Shown in pieces: positions 25,348 to 34,661 of a stretch of DNA of 64,000 nt. Below the pieces are notes generated by a model. It had not been told where the DNA came from. It ran no database searches and saw only the letters and a list, made by a program, of their open reading frames with translations. The position numbers and the translations under genes are program-made. Source of the stretch: Bacteroidota bacterium. GTDB lineage: Bacteria; Bacteroidota; Bacteroidia; J057; JAJTIE01. Every line of letters begins with the position of its first letter. Position 1 is the stretch's first letter. Location of the stretch: positions 28,865 through 92,864 of the forward strand of contig JAJTIE010000002.1 in NCBI GenBank assembly GCA_021300195.1. The letters run 5' to 3'.

Positions 25348-28026
25348 ATGCGCGTAGGCATATTTTTTGGCGGCCTGTCCCGCGAGCGAGAGATCAGTTT
25401 TGCCGGTGGGCGCACGGTGTTCGACCTGCTGGATAAGTCGCGGTTTCAGCCCGTACCCATTTTTGTAGACTCGGTGGGTCGGCTCATCCTGCTCCACTGG
25501 CCCAACCTGTACAAGGGCAGCATCCGCGATTTCTATCCGCCGGCAGCCTACACACCCCACACCGCCCTTCCTTTTCAGTACTATGCCGAGCAGCTGTATC
25601 CGGAGCTGCAAGACCACTGGACCGAGCTAATGCAGGCCGTGGGCAGGCCGCTGAGCTGGGAGGAGCTGCCGCAGTACATCGATGCGGCCTTCCTCACCCT
25701 GCATGGCCTGGGCGGCGAGGATGGCAGCCTGCAAGGCATGCTGGAATGGCTGGGCATTCCCTACACCGGCTCGGGGCTATATGGCTCGGCGGTGGGCATG
25801 GATAAGCAGCGACAAAAGCAGCTGATGCAGCTGGCGGGCTTCTCCACCCCCGCCTATGCGGTGGTACAGCTGGCCGAGAGTGCCGAGGAGTGGCATGCCA
25901 AGGCTGCCCAGATTGGCTACCCCCTGGTGGTGAAGCACCCCACGCAGGGCAGCAGCATAGGCGTACGTATTGTGCAGCAGGCCAGCCAGCTGGCCGATGC
26001 CATCTGGCAGTGCAGCTTTCGCTACCTGCACCGGGCGGCTGCCTGGCACGCGCTAGACGAGGCCGATAAGCTGCAGCAGCTGCACCGGCTTACCGATATT
26101 CGCCATAGCCTAGGGCTGCCCCTGTATGTGCAGCTGGACGGCGAGGAGCGGCTAATCCATAGGCCCGACGTGCTGCTAGACCTGCTGAACAGCCTGCAGC
26201 AGGATGCCCTGCTACGTGCCGCAGACAGCACCGACAGCCTGCTGCTGGAGGCATTTGTGGCGGGCAGGGAGTTCTCCGTCATTGTAATAGAACAGCCAGA
26301 TGGAAGCCCGCTCGCCCTGCCCCCTACCGAGATCATTAAGGGAGCGGAGGTATTTGACTACCGCAGCAAGTACCTGCCGGGCATGAGCCGAAAGCTCACC
26401 CCCATCCGGATGGATGCCGAGGCACTGGGCGACCTGTGCCGACAGGCCGAGGCCCTGAAGGACTTTCTGGGCATAGAGGTATATGCCCGCCTGGATGGGC
26501 TGATAGACAGCCGGGGCCGGGTGTACTTCAACGACCCCAACACCACCTCGGGCATGCTGCCCAGCAGCTTCTTCTTCCACCAGGCGGCAGAGGTGGGGCT
26601 GCACCCCTCGCAGTTCCTTACCTACATCCTGCAGCGCTCGCTACAGCGGCGGGCGGCCCACCCGCGCATGCCCAGGCAGCCCCTGGCCACCTGGCAGCAG
26701 GCCCACGCCCAGCAGGGCCACAAACTGCGCGTGGGGGTACTGCTGGGCGGCTACAGCAGCGAGCGGCACATATCTGTAGAAAGCGGGCGAAACATCTATG
26801 AAAAACTGAGCGCCAGTACCGACTTTGCACCCATCCCCATCTTTGTGCTGGATAACCTGCGGGCACCGGCATCACTGGGGCTGGAGGGGCGCTTCAGCCT
26901 CTGGCAGCTACCCATACACATGCTGCTGAAAGACAATGCCGACGACATTGCCGACCGCATACTAAACGGCCTGCTAAAGCCCGAAAGCGATGCCGGCATA
27001 GCCGCCATGCGGCAGCGGGCCGAGCCGGTGCGTGCCCTGCTGGGGGCCGCAGCCCCGGTGCCACCCCGCCTGCTGCAGCAGGGTGAGTGGCGGCAGGTAA
27101 TGGACTTTGCCTTCATAGCCCTGCATGGCCGCCCGGGCGAGGATGGCACCCTGCAGGCCCTGCTGGAGCAGGCAGGCATACCCTACAACGGCAGCCCCGT
27201 GCCCAGCAGCCAGATCACCATAGACAAGTACGCCACCACCGAGCTGCTGATGCAGGCCGGACTACGGGCGGCCCGGCACCAGCTGGTACACAAGGCCCAG
27301 TGGCAGCAAGACCCCGAGGCCGCCTGCGCAGCCGTAGAGGCCACACTCCCCTACCCCCTCATTGCCAAGCCGCACGACGAGGGCTGCAGCAGTGCCGTGA
27401 AGCGGATAAAAACGCGTGCAGAGCTGGTAGCCTACGCCAGCCTGATGTTTAGAACCGAAGACGCCCTGCCAGCTGGCCCTGCCCAGGTCTTGAACCTGAA
27501 AGCCGGGGAGGAATTCCCCCACAAGGATACCTTTCTGGTAGAGCACCTCATCCAGGGACAGCCAGGCGAGCGCTTTATGGAGGTAACCGTGGGGCTGCTA
27601 ACCCACCGCGAGGCGGGCGTCATTCGCTACGAGGTGTTTGAGCCGAGCGAGGCCCTGGCTACCGGCGAGGTACTGAGCCTGGAAGAGAAGTTTCTGGCTG
27701 GCGAGGGCCAGAACATTACCCCCGCCCGCTTCAGCAGCAGGGCCAGCGAGCAGGCTGCCATCAGCCAGCTGGTAAGGCAAGAAATAGAGCAAGCCGCACG
27801 TTTGCTGGGGGTAGAGGGCTATGCGCGCATAGATGCCTTTGTACACATCCCCCCCGGAGGGGCGGCCCGTGTTTCATTTATCGAAGTAAACTCCCTACCT
27901 GGTATGACACCTGCCACCTGTATTTTTCACCAAACAGCCCTGGTAGGCTATACACCCCTGGACTTTATGCGCCGAATCATTGCCTACGGGCAGCAGCGCA
28001 TGGCCACCCTACCCACTGCCCCATGA
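25348..28026 (+). CDS. ddl: Tandem D-alanine-D-alanine ligase (two ATP-grasp halves)
   Basis: The protein has 892 residues, over twice the usual Ddl length (~310-370). Each half is a full Ddl-like unit. Half 1 (~1-445) starts VGIFFGGLSREREISF, has HGLGGEDGSLQGML, VVKHPTQGSSIGV near residue 200, and ends in FNDPNTTSGM near 394. Half 2 (~455-892) starts VGVLLGGYSSERHISVESG, has HGRPGEDGTLQALL, IAKPHDEGCSSAV, and a canonical FIEVNSLPGMTPATCIFHQ near 845. Ddl joins two D-Ala with ATP for peptidoglycan. In half 1 the metal-binding Glu-x-Asn is Asp-Pro-Asn, and both halves carry insertions, so half 1 may be altered or structural. Its end overlaps the PASTA gene's start. Confidence 0.92.
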   Translation: MRVGIFFGGLSREREISFAGGRTVFDLLDKSRFQPVPIFVDSVGRLILLHWPNLYKGSIRDFYPPAAYTPHTALPFQYYAEQLYPELQDHWTELMQAVGRPLSWEELPQYIDAAFLTLHGLGGEDGSLQGMLEWLGIPYTGSGLYGSAVGMDKQRQKQLMQLAGFSTPAYAVVQLAESAEEWHAKAAQIGYPLVVKHPTQGSSIGVRIVQQASQLADAIWQCSFRYLHRAAAWHALDEADKLQQLHRLTDIRHSLGLPLYVQLDGEERLIHRPDVLLDLLNSLQQDALLRAADSTDSLLLEAFVAGREFSVIVIEQPDGSPLALPPTEIIKGAEVFDYRSKYLPGMSRKLTPIRMDAEALGDLCRQAEALKDFLGIEVYARLDGLIDSRGRVYFNDPNTTSGMLPSSFFFHQAAEVGLHPSQFLTYILQRSLQRRAAHPRMPRQPLATWQQAHAQQGHKLRVGVLLGGYSSERHISVESGRNIYEKLSASTDFAPIPIFVLDNLRAPASLGLEGRFSLWQLPIHMLLKDNADDIADRILNGLLKPESDAGIAAMRQRAEPVRALLGAAAPVPPRLLQQGEWRQVMDFAFIALHGRPGEDGTLQALLEQAGIPYNGSPVPSSQITIDKYATTELLMQAGLRAARHQLVHKAQWQQDPEAACAAVEATLPYPLIAKPHDEGCSSAVKRIKTRAELVAYASLMFRTEDALPAGPAQVLNLKAGEEFPHKDTFLVEHLIQGQPGERFMEVTVGLLTHREAGVIRYEVFEPSEALATGEVLSLEEKFLAGEGQNITPARFSSRASEQAAISQLVRQEIEQAARLLGVEGYARIDAFVHIPPGGAARVSFIEVNSLPGMTPATCIFHQTALVGYTPLDFMRRIIAYGQQRMATLPTAP

Positions 28027-28847
28027 GTGCAACACCCCCACCCCCCAACAGCAGCCAGCCGGCACCAGCAGGCCGTCCTCCCGTGCTTGAATACCTGAAG
28101 AGCAAAGAATTCTATGTCCTGCTAGGCATCATCCTGGGCGGGGGTCTTTTGCTGATGCTGATATTTTTCTACCTGCTACTGCCCCTGATGACCAACCACA
28201 ATGAGCAGCTGGAGGTACCCCGGGTGGCCTCAGACACAAAGACCGAACGCTTTGTAAGCCTGGAAGAAGCCGAAGCACGCCTGCTGGAAGTAGGCCTGGC
28301 GTATGAGGTGATAGACAGCAGCCAGTATGTGCCAGAATACCCCCCCCTGGCAGTAATAGGCCAGGAGCCCGAGGCAGGTAGCGCGGTAAAGCCGGGCAGA
28401 AAAATCTACCTGAAGGTAAACCGCGCACGCGCCCCCATGGTTAAGTTTCCAGACATTGTAGACCTGAGCTATAGCCAGGGCCGCTACACGCTGGAGAACT
28501 GGAGGCTACACCTGGGCAGCACCCGCGTAGAACCGGGCTTGGGAGACAACCTCATCCTGCGTGCCTACTACCAGGGCAGGCAGCTATCAGCGGGCGACCT
28601 GGTACCCGAGCAATCGAAAATAGACCTGGTGGTGAGCCAGCAGGCCGAGCGGGGCAAAATGAAAATGCCAGAAGTAACCGGAAAGCCCATAGACCAGGCC
28701 ATGGCAGAACTGCAGCGCCTGGGCCTAATGCCCCGCCCCCGCTTCCGCACGGGCGGCGGTCCTGCTGGCGTTGTGCTCAAGCAGATACCGGCCGCACGAG
28801 ACTCGGTGGCAGAGGGGAGCGTGGTTATTCTGGAAATAACAAAATAA
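28023..28847 (+). CDS. Membrane-anchored PASTA-domain protein
   Basis: The protein has 274 residues. The Pro-rich cytoplasmic N-terminus is followed by one membrane helix (about 31-58, VLLGIILGGGLLLMLIFFYLLL), then three PASTA domains in the periplasm (~65-133, ~138-206, ~210-274). Each has the usual pattern of a hydrophobic start, a SLEEAEARLLEVGL- or PIDQAMAELQRLGL-type helix, and a final valine-rich strand (GSVVILEITK). PASTA domains bind cell-wall fragments. There is no kinase or transpeptidase domain. It starts within the ddl stop (ATGA), and a ddl-PASTA pairing is one I know from other Bacteroidota. Confidence 0.88.
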   Translation: MSATPPPPNSSQPAPAGRPPVLEYLKSKEFYVLLGIILGGGLLLMLIFFYLLLPLMTNHNEQLEVPRVASDTKTERFVSLEEAEARLLEVGLAYEVIDSSQYVPEYPPLAVIGQEPEAGSAVKPGRKIYLKVNRARAPMVKFPDIVDLSYSQGRYTLENWRLHLGSTRVEPGLGDNLILRAYYQGRQLSAGDLVPEQSKIDLVVSQQAERGKMKMPEVTGKPIDQAMAELQRLGLMPRPRFRTGGGPAGVVLKQIPAARDSVAEGSVVILEITK

Positions 28848-28851
28848 ATCC

Positions 28852-30768
28852 ATGATACGCCCGAGCTTCATCCTTGCCTGTCTGCTCTGCTTGCTCTCTG
28901 CCAGTACCCTCCGCGCCCAGTGGGTGCTGGATGCCGAGCCTGTGGGTGCCACCCCCACCCGGCAGGAGGCTGTAGAAACGGGCTTGTACAAAACACAGGA
29001 TACCGAGCTCCTGAAAACCATCGGCCTGCGGGGCACCTGGCCCGGCCTGGAGCTATGGATCAATCGCTTCGACACGACCGGTACTTTTTCCGATACGCTG
29101 TACTTCTTCCGGAGCCGTACCGTAAAGCGTACGCTCAATCTGTCTGTCAATACACCCGACCTGGGTGTATTCACCTTTGATGGGGTGGATGCCACCGGGA
29201 ATACCTATGCCAGAACACTCCTTAACGGAAAAACAGACAGCCTGGTCAGCCATCTTATCAAGCTGGACAGTGCCTACCAGGATGGCATGGGGGGAACGCG
29301 GGCCATTACAACGGCAGACAGCCTCTACTTCTCATTTGCCTACCAGGCAGGGGGCCTGGCCGATAAGCCCGAAGAGCAAGACAGCCTGGTGCTCTATTTC
29401 CGAGACACCACTACCGTGGGCGGCCCGCGCTGGGTACCCGTATGGCGTACTACCGGTGCGGGGCTGGATCCCCAGCGCTTTTATCGTGCCCTGGTATCCG
29501 TATCCGATGTGCGCTATCTGCATGCCCGCTTCCAGTTCAGGTTTATCAGCTACGGCAGCCAGAATGGCGTGTTCGATGTATGGCACCTGGATCAGCTCCG
29601 GCTGTATGTGGGGGGCACGCGGTTAAACCCAAACCCGATACCGGATCTGGCAATCTCTGCCGTGCAGGCCCACGTATTCGGCCCCTACACCCGTGTCAGC
29701 CGGTATCAATACCCGGCGGGCTATCCGCAGGGCAGCCTGCTGCTGGAGATAACCGGAAACCAGCCTGCCACCACAACCACTACGGCCACGGGCACGCTGG
29801 TTTTTGAGCGGAACGGCAGCAGCCAGGCACTGGGGCCCAATGCGGTGGCCGTGCCCGCAGACGGCGTGCGGGCCACCACCGGCTTCTCCCCCACCCCCCA
29901 GCCGCTGGGCAGCCAGGCAGATAGCCTCACCTTTACCCTTACCCTACCCATGGGGGCCGCAAACAACGCCGATACCCGTCGCCAGAATGACCAGCTGGTG
30001 TATCGCACCGGTGTGGATAGCGTGCTGGCCCTGGATGATGGAGAGGCAGACTCCGGCTTTGGCCTGAACACCAGCTTCCGGCAATCCTTTGGCCAGATTT
30101 TCCGGCTACCTGCTGGCTCAGACACGCTGCGGGCCGTGTGGCTCAGCTTTATACCCCGCTTCACCATTGCGGCTGGAAAACCCCTGGAACTGGTAATCTG
30201 GAACCGAAAGGCGAATAACCCCGACTCGGTTTTGTACAAACAAATCGTGAGCGTGAACTATGGAACCGCCTTCAGCCACTATGAGCGCTACCGGCTCAAC
30301 CGCTCCATCCTGCTGCCCGACAGCTTCATCCTCGGCCTGCGTCAGTTTGATGACGTACCCATCAACCTGGGTATAGACCTGAACTATGACTACAACCAGG
30401 GCAGAAATGTGCTGTATGACAATGAGGGCAAATGGGCCGCTACCAGCTTTGCTGGCACACTGATGATCCGGCTAGAGATGAATGGTGCCGGCTATATACC
30501 GGTTAGCCGCCGGGCAGCCGCTGGCACTGCGCCCGCTGCTAGCCTATACCCCAACCCGGCTACGCAGCTACAGCTGTACTGCCCAGCCGACTGCTACTAC
30601 GAGGTGTGGGATGCCACCGGCCGGATGCACCTGGCAGGCAGGGGCCAGCAGGGGGTACAGCTCATTGCAGGCACAGACTCCCTGGCACCTGGTGTATACG
30701 CTGTGCGCGTATACATGCCCAACAAGGCAAGTGCCACCCAAACCCTGCTAAAATGGATAAAGCCCTGA
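28852..30768 (+). CDS. Secreted protein with T9SS type A sorting domain
   Basis: The protein has 638 residues with a signal peptide (MIRPSFILACLLCLLSASTLRAQ). The body is beta-rich and Thr/Gln/Asp-rich, without a catalytic motif I recognise; the segment TGAGLDPQRFYRALVSVSDVRYLHARFQFRFIS looks like a jelly-roll or lectin-like module. The C-terminal ~75 residues are a type A sorting domain: SLYPNPATQLQLY, YYEVWDATGRMHLAG, LAPGVYAVRVYM, ending TLLKWIKP. The product is thus expected to cross the outer membrane through the T9SS. It starts 4 nt after the PASTA gene. The downstream bshB1 begins inside its last codons. Confidence 0.85.
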   Translation: MIRPSFILACLLCLLSASTLRAQWVLDAEPVGATPTRQEAVETGLYKTQDTELLKTIGLRGTWPGLELWINRFDTTGTFSDTLYFFRSRTVKRTLNLSVNTPDLGVFTFDGVDATGNTYARTLLNGKTDSLVSHLIKLDSAYQDGMGGTRAITTADSLYFSFAYQAGGLADKPEEQDSLVLYFRDTTTVGGPRWVPVWRTTGAGLDPQRFYRALVSVSDVRYLHARFQFRFISYGSQNGVFDVWHLDQLRLYVGGTRLNPNPIPDLAISAVQAHVFGPYTRVSRYQYPAGYPQGSLLLEITGNQPATTTTTATGTLVFERNGSSQALGPNAVAVPADGVRATTGFSPTPQPLGSQADSLTFTLTLPMGAANNADTRRQNDQLVYRTGVDSVLALDDGEADSGFGLNTSFRQSFGQIFRLPAGSDTLRAVWLSFIPRFTIAAGKPLELVIWNRKANNPDSVLYKQIVSVNYGTAFSHYERYRLNRSILLPDSFILGLRQFDDVPINLGIDLNYDYNQGRNVLYDNEGKWAATSFAGTLMIRLEMNGAGYIPVSRRAAAGTAPAASLYPNPATQLQLYCPADCYYEVWDATGRMHLAGRGQQGVQLIAGTDSLAPGVYAVRVYMPNKASATQTLLKWIKP

Positions 30769-31481
30769 AACTGGATGCACTGGCGATAGTAGCGCACCCC
30801 GACGATGCCGAGCTGTGCATGGCAGGCACCCTGCTAAAGATGACCGACGCTGGCAAGCAGGTGGGCATAGTGGACCTAACGCGGGGCGAACTGGGTACCC
30901 GTGGCAGTGCCGAGCTGCGAGACGAAGAAGCCGCCAGGGCATCCGAGCAATTGGGCTTGGCTACCCGCGTGAATCTGGATCTGGGAGATGGTTTTTTCGA
31001 AGAAACGGAGGAAACCCTCCGCGCCATCATAAGCCAGATACGGCACCTACGCCCGGAGGTAGTGTTTAGCAACGCGCCATCAGACCGACACCCAGACCAT
31101 GGACGGGGACACAGCCTGGTGCACCGTGCCTGCTTCCTCAGCGGGCTGCCCAAAATAGAAACCCAGTGGCAGCAGCAGCCCCAGGCAGCCTGGCGACCCA
31201 GGCAGGTGTTCTCCGGCATTCAGGACCACTACCATACCCCCAGCTTTGTGGTAGACATAACCGACTACTTTGCGCGTAAGCTCGATGTCATCCGCTGCTA
31301 CAGCAGCCAGTTCTACAATCCGGAGAGCAACGAACCCGAGACCCCTATCAGCAGCCTCAGCTTCTGGAAGCAGCTAGAGGGGCGTGCGCTGGAGTATGGG
31401 CGCATGATGGGCGTAACCTATGCCGAGGGCTTTATCTCTACCCAGCCTATAGGAGTAGAGAGCCCCCTACAGCTGCTATAG
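30753..31481 (+). CDS. bshB1: Bacillithiol biosynthesis deacetylase BshB1
   Basis: The protein has 242 residues from the ATG at 30753, which gives the family's usual length and overlaps the preceding stop by 16 nt. It has the PIG-L/LmbE zinc motifs AIVAHPDDAELCMAG and APSDRHPDHGRGH, LTRGELGTRG, and the C-terminal YAEGFISTQPIGV typical of BshB1. It removes the acetyl group from N-acetylglucosaminyl-malate, the second step in bacillithiol synthesis. The partner genes bshA and bshC are not in the window. Coupling to a T9SS client gene is probably incidental. Confidence 0.92.
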   Translation: MDKALKLDALAIVAHPDDAELCMAGTLLKMTDAGKQVGIVDLTRGELGTRGSAELRDEEAARASEQLGLATRVNLDLGDGFFEETEETLRAIISQIRHLRPEVVFSNAPSDRHPDHGRGHSLVHRACFLSGLPKIETQWQQQPQAAWRPRQVFSGIQDHYHTPSFVVDITDYFARKLDVIRCYSSQFYNPESNEPETPISSLSFWKQLEGRALEYGRMMGVTYAEGFISTQPIGVESPLQLL

Positions 31482-31568
31482 CCCCCCCTTTAGGAGCCAC
31501 GCGCGGCTGGGCAAGAGTTGCCCCATGTGCGCACCAGCAGCGGGTTCTACCAGGCACAATCTGCACAC

Positions 31569-31595
31569 AAAAAAGGGGAGCCTTGCTGGCTCCCC
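31569..31595 (-). terminator. Rho-independent terminator of gltA
   Basis: On the minus strand GGGGAGCC and GGCTCCCC (31588-31595 and 31575-31582) form a perfect 8-bp stem with a 5-nt loop, followed by six T. It lies 34 nt past the citrate synthase stop. The plus strand has no T-run here. Confidence 0.92.
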
Positions 31596-31629
31596 TGGGG
31601 TTTGTATGGGTTTATCCGGCAGTAGCGGA

Positions 31630-32916
31630 CTAGCGCTGGGCAATGCCTACATAGTCGCGCTCGGTTTCGCCGGTATAGATCTGGCGCGGGCGGCCAATTG
31701 GGTCTCCGGCTTCGCGCATTTCCTTCCACTGGGCTATCCAGCCTGGCAGGCGGCCCAGGGCAAACATGACGGTAAACATCTCCACCGGGATGCCGATGGC
31801 ACGATAGATGATGCCGCTGTAGAAGTCCACATTGGGGTACAGCTTGCGCTCCACAAAATAGGGATCGTTCAGGGCCACTTCTTCCAGCTTTTTAGCAATA
31901 TCCAGCACGGGGTCGTGTATGCCCAGTTTGCTCAGCACTTGGTCGCAGGCCTGCTTGATGATGCGGGCGCGGGGGTCAAAGTTTTTGTATACCCGGTGGC
32001 CAAAGCCCATCAGGCGGAAGGGGTCGTTTTTGTCCTTGGCCTTCGCCACCCACTTGTCTACATTGCCACCGTCCAGCTTGATGCGGTCCAGCATCTCTAT
32101 CACCTCCTGGTTGGCCCCGCCGTGCAGCGGGCCCCACAGGGCACATATCCCTGCGCTAATGCTGGCATACAGGTTGGCCTGGCTACTGCCCACTATACGC
32201 ACCGTGCTGGTGCTACAGTTCTGCTCATGGTCGGCGTGCAAGATCAGCAGCTTGTCCAGCGCATCCACCACCACGGGGTCCACGTCATACTCATAGGTAG
32301 GCATGCTGAACATCATGTTCAGGAAGTTGCTCACATAGTCCAGCTTATTTTGCGGATACACATAGGGGTGGCCCACATTCTTCTTGTAGATCCAGGCTAT
32401 CAGCGTAGGTAGCTTGGCTATCAGGCGCGTAATGGTCAGGTCTACCTGCTCGGTGGGGCGGTGCGGATCCAGCGTCTCAGGGTAGAAGGCGCTCATGGTG
32501 CACACCATGCTGCTAAGTATGCCCATGGGGTGAGCCGTGTGCGGAAATCCGTCGAAGAATTTCTTGTTATCCTCATGGATGAGCGTATGGTTGCGGATAC
32601 GGCTCTTGTATTCGCTGAACTCATCCTGGGTGGGCAGCTTGCCGTAGATCAGCAGGTAGCTTACCTCCAGAAAGTTGCTCTTCTCGGCCAGCTGCTCTAT
32701 GGGGTAGCCCCGGTAGCGCAGGATGCCCAGCTCGCCATCCAAAAACGTAATGGTGCTCTTGGTACTGCCGGTGTTCTTGTAGCCATTGTCTAGCGTTACC
32801 AGGCCAGACTGGTCGCGCAGCTTTGAAATGTCAATGGCACGCTCCTTCTCGCTTCCTTCTATGATGGGGAGTTCGAGGGTAGTATCGCCTACTACAATCT
32901 GAGCTTTATCGGACAT
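31630..32916 (-). CDS. gltA: Citrate synthase
   Basis: The protein has 428 residues from the ATG at 32916 (MSDKAQIVVGD), preferred over one four codons upstream because it matches the usual family start. It carries the citrate synthase catalytic motifs: His in GPLHGGANQEVIEML, His in MGFGHRVYKNFDPRA, and the FYSGIIYRAIGIP region with its C-terminal Asp. The N-terminal ~60-residue beta domain marks the Gram-negative hexameric (NADH-sensitive) type. The enzyme condenses acetyl-CoA with oxaloacetate to start the TCA cycle. It is a single-gene unit with a distant promoter box and a strong terminator. Confidence 0.97.
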   Translation of the reverse strand: MSDKAQIVVGDTTLELPIIEGSEKERAIDISKLRDQSGLVTLDNGYKNTGSTKSTITFLDGELGILRYRGYPIEQLAEKSNFLEVSYLLIYGKLPTQDEFSEYKSRIRNHTLIHEDNKKFFDGFPHTAHPMGILSSMVCTMSAFYPETLDPHRPTEQVDLTITRLIAKLPTLIAWIYKKNVGHPYVYPQNKLDYVSNFLNMMFSMPTYEYDVDPVVVDALDKLLILHADHEQNCSTSTVRIVGSSQANLYASISAGICALWGPLHGGANQEVIEMLDRIKLDGGNVDKWVAKAKDKNDPFRLMGFGHRVYKNFDPRARIIKQACDQVLSKLGIHDPVLDIAKKLEEVALNDPYFVERKLYPNVDFYSGIIYRAIGIPVEMFTVMFALGRLPGWIAQWKEMREAGDPIGRPRQIYTGETERDYVGIAQR

Positions 32917-33017
32917 GGTGGTAATCAAAATATATGTGTGTTAAGGGTGATCAACGGTACAAGGCAAAACTCGGCAAAGCCTGATTGGTTCCGATAGAGT
33001 CTTGTTTTTCGGACAAG

Positions 33018-33025
33018 CAAATGTA
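33018..33025 (-). promoter_or_regulatory. -7 promoter box TACATTTG upstream of gltA
   Basis: Exact TAnnTTTG match followed by C on the minus strand, in an AT-rich stretch, with a T-rich -33 region. It gives a leader of roughly 100 nt before the gltA ATG, the longest inferred in the window, which leaves room for leader-based control. Confidence 0.6.
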
Positions 33026-33151
33026 TTTAATTTTCAACAAAACTAAAACCCAGGTTTGCACATAGTAATTAAAATACTGACTACAAGTCAACTAGCACGA
33101 AATCTGCGTTCCTATTCCTGCCCAATATCCCCTGGCGCGTGCCGGAATTTG

Positions 33152-33159
33152 TATCTTCG
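33152..33159 (+). promoter_or_regulatory. -7-like promoter box TATCTTCG
   Basis: One mismatch to TAnnTTTG. It ends 6 nt before the pyrF ATG, so the transcript would have almost no leader. Confidence 0.5.
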
Positions 33160-33165
33160 TAGCAC

Positions 33166-33969
33166 ATGCATCCTGATACGCTAAAAAGTCTGGCCCACAC
33201 ACGGCGTAGCTGCCTCTGCGTGGGGCTAGACACGGACCCCGAGCTGCTGCCCCCCGCCGTGCATGGGGATGTACTGGCCTTTAACAAAGCCATCATAGAG
33301 GCTACCCTACCCTACGCCCTGGCCTATAAGTTTAACCTGGCCTTCTATGAGGCGCAGGGGCTAGCAGGCTGGCGGGCACTGGAGGAGAGCCTGGCACTGA
33401 TCCCCGAGGGATACCTGACCATAGCCGATGCCAAGCGGGGCGATATTGGCAACACAGCGCGGCGATATGCACAGGCATTTTTTGAGCAGCTAAACTTCGA
33501 TGCCATCACCGTAGCCCCCTACATGGGGCACGACAGCATTTTGCCCTTTCTGGACTATCCGGGCAAATGGGTGTTTCTGCTAGGCCTTACCAGCAATGCC
33601 GGTGCGGCAGACTTCCAGCTGCTGAATGTGCAGGGCCAACCCCTGTACCAGCGGGTAATGCAGCTGGCTGCCAGCTGGCTGCATGCGGGCCAGCTGGGCT
33701 ACGTGGTGGGTGCCACGCGGCCCGAGCAGCTGGCCGAGCTGCGGGGCCTGTATCCAGCTGCCTGGTTCCTGGTGCCAGGGGTGGGTGCCCAGGGGGGCGA
33801 CCTACAGGCCGTGATGCAGGCGGGCTGGGGCCAGCAGGCGGGCATCCTGGTAAATAGCAGCCGGGGCATCCTGTATGCCAGCAGCGGGCCAGACTATGCC
33901 GAGGCAGCCGCACGCGAGGCGCAGCAGCTACAGCTGCAGATGGAGGCCCTGCTGCGCCAGCATGTGTAG
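33166..33969 (+). CDS. pyrF: Orotidine 5'-phosphate decarboxylase, type 2
   Basis: The protein has 267 residues, the longer type 2 (bacterial PyrF subfamily 2) length. It has the substrate and catalytic motifs CVGLDTDPELLP, FNLAFYEAQG and the Asp-x-Lys-x-x-Asp signature in IADAKRGDIGNTA, followed by APYMGHDSILPF and a phosphate loop region VPGVGAQGGD. It makes UMP from OMP, the last step of de novo pyrimidine synthesis. It stands alone, divergent from gltA. Confidence 0.95.
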   Translation: MHPDTLKSLAHTRRSCLCVGLDTDPELLPPAVHGDVLAFNKAIIEATLPYALAYKFNLAFYEAQGLAGWRALEESLALIPEGYLTIADAKRGDIGNTARRYAQAFFEQLNFDAITVAPYMGHDSILPFLDYPGKWVFLLGLTSNAGAADFQLLNVQGQPLYQRVMQLAASWLHAGQLGYVVGATRPEQLAELRGLYPAAWFLVPGVGAQGGDLQAVMQAGWGQQAGILVNSSRGILYASSGPDYAEAAAREAQQLQLQMEALLRQHV

Positions 33970-34031
33970 AATGGCGCCAATAAGCAAACCGATGCGCGCA
34001 CATACATGCGTACGGGCGGCTGCTGGCAGGC

Positions 34032-34661
34032 CTAGTCCTCCCCCTCGCGTCGGTACAGGATGCGTGCCCCCTGGCTGGTGTCTCTGGGCGCTTCCTTCAG
34101 CAGGATGCCGAAGAAAAGGCCCAGCACCAGGGCATTGATGAGGCCAGTAAAGAGGTACATCACCACCTCCTCCCGCAGAACCGAGAAATAGTCGTGCGGG
34201 CGCTGCCGGGCCTGCTCGATATTCAGGCGGGCCTGTTTTATCTGGATCTTGAGGTCGCTGATCAGCTTGGGCGGTGTATCGGCCTGTTTTTCATAGTAGT
34301 CTAGCTGATACTGCTTGGCCGCTATGGCTGTTTCGTACAGCCGAACCTCATAGTCGGGCGCTACCTGCTGGTAGAAATAACTGTTGTAGCCCGCACCCAG
34401 CAGGGCAGCCACTACCGAGATGAGGAGGACATGCACCACCACCATGAGGAAGGAAACCTGGCCCGCAGCCTTGCGTAGGCGCGAGATGGCCAAAAAGGTA
34501 ATGAGGAAGGCAAACAGGATCTTCAGGATCCAGAGCACCAGCCCACTCATGCTGTGGCTAAACACCCAGCCTGTGCTGTAGAACAGGTAGAACAGCCCCA
34601 TTACCATGCCGGCCAGCACCAGGCCATAGAGGCCAATGACCTTGGGGTAAAAACGCTGCAT
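34032..34661 (-). CDS. Four-helix membrane protein, DUF4199-like
   Basis: The protein has 209 residues with about four membrane helices (near residues 8-28, 42-62, 72-94 and 170-190). Between helices 3 and 4 lies a polar, probably coiled-coil stretch (YETAIAAKQYQLDYYEKQ to KIQIKQARLNIEQARQ). This layout matches the DUF4199 family common in Bacteroidota, whose function is unknown. The tail is charged. Its ATG overlaps the stop of the upstream SDR by one base (TGATG), so the two are translationally coupled. Confidence 0.75.
   Translation of the reverse strand: MQRFYPKVIGLYGLVLAGMVMGLFYLFYSTGWVFSHSMSGLVLWILKILFAFLITFLAISRLRKAAGQVSFLMVVVHVLLISVVAALLGAGYNSYFYQQVAPDYEVRLYETAIAAKQYQLDYYEKQADTPPKLISDLKIQIKQARLNIEQARQRPHDYFSVLREEVVMYLFTGLINALVLGLFFGILLKEAPRDTSQGARILYRREGED

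Noticed and set aside
25348..28026. Tandem Ddl as a Van-type D-Ala-D-Lac resistance ligase
   Set aside because: No vanH, vanX or regulator genes are nearby, and the motifs do not point to lactate use.
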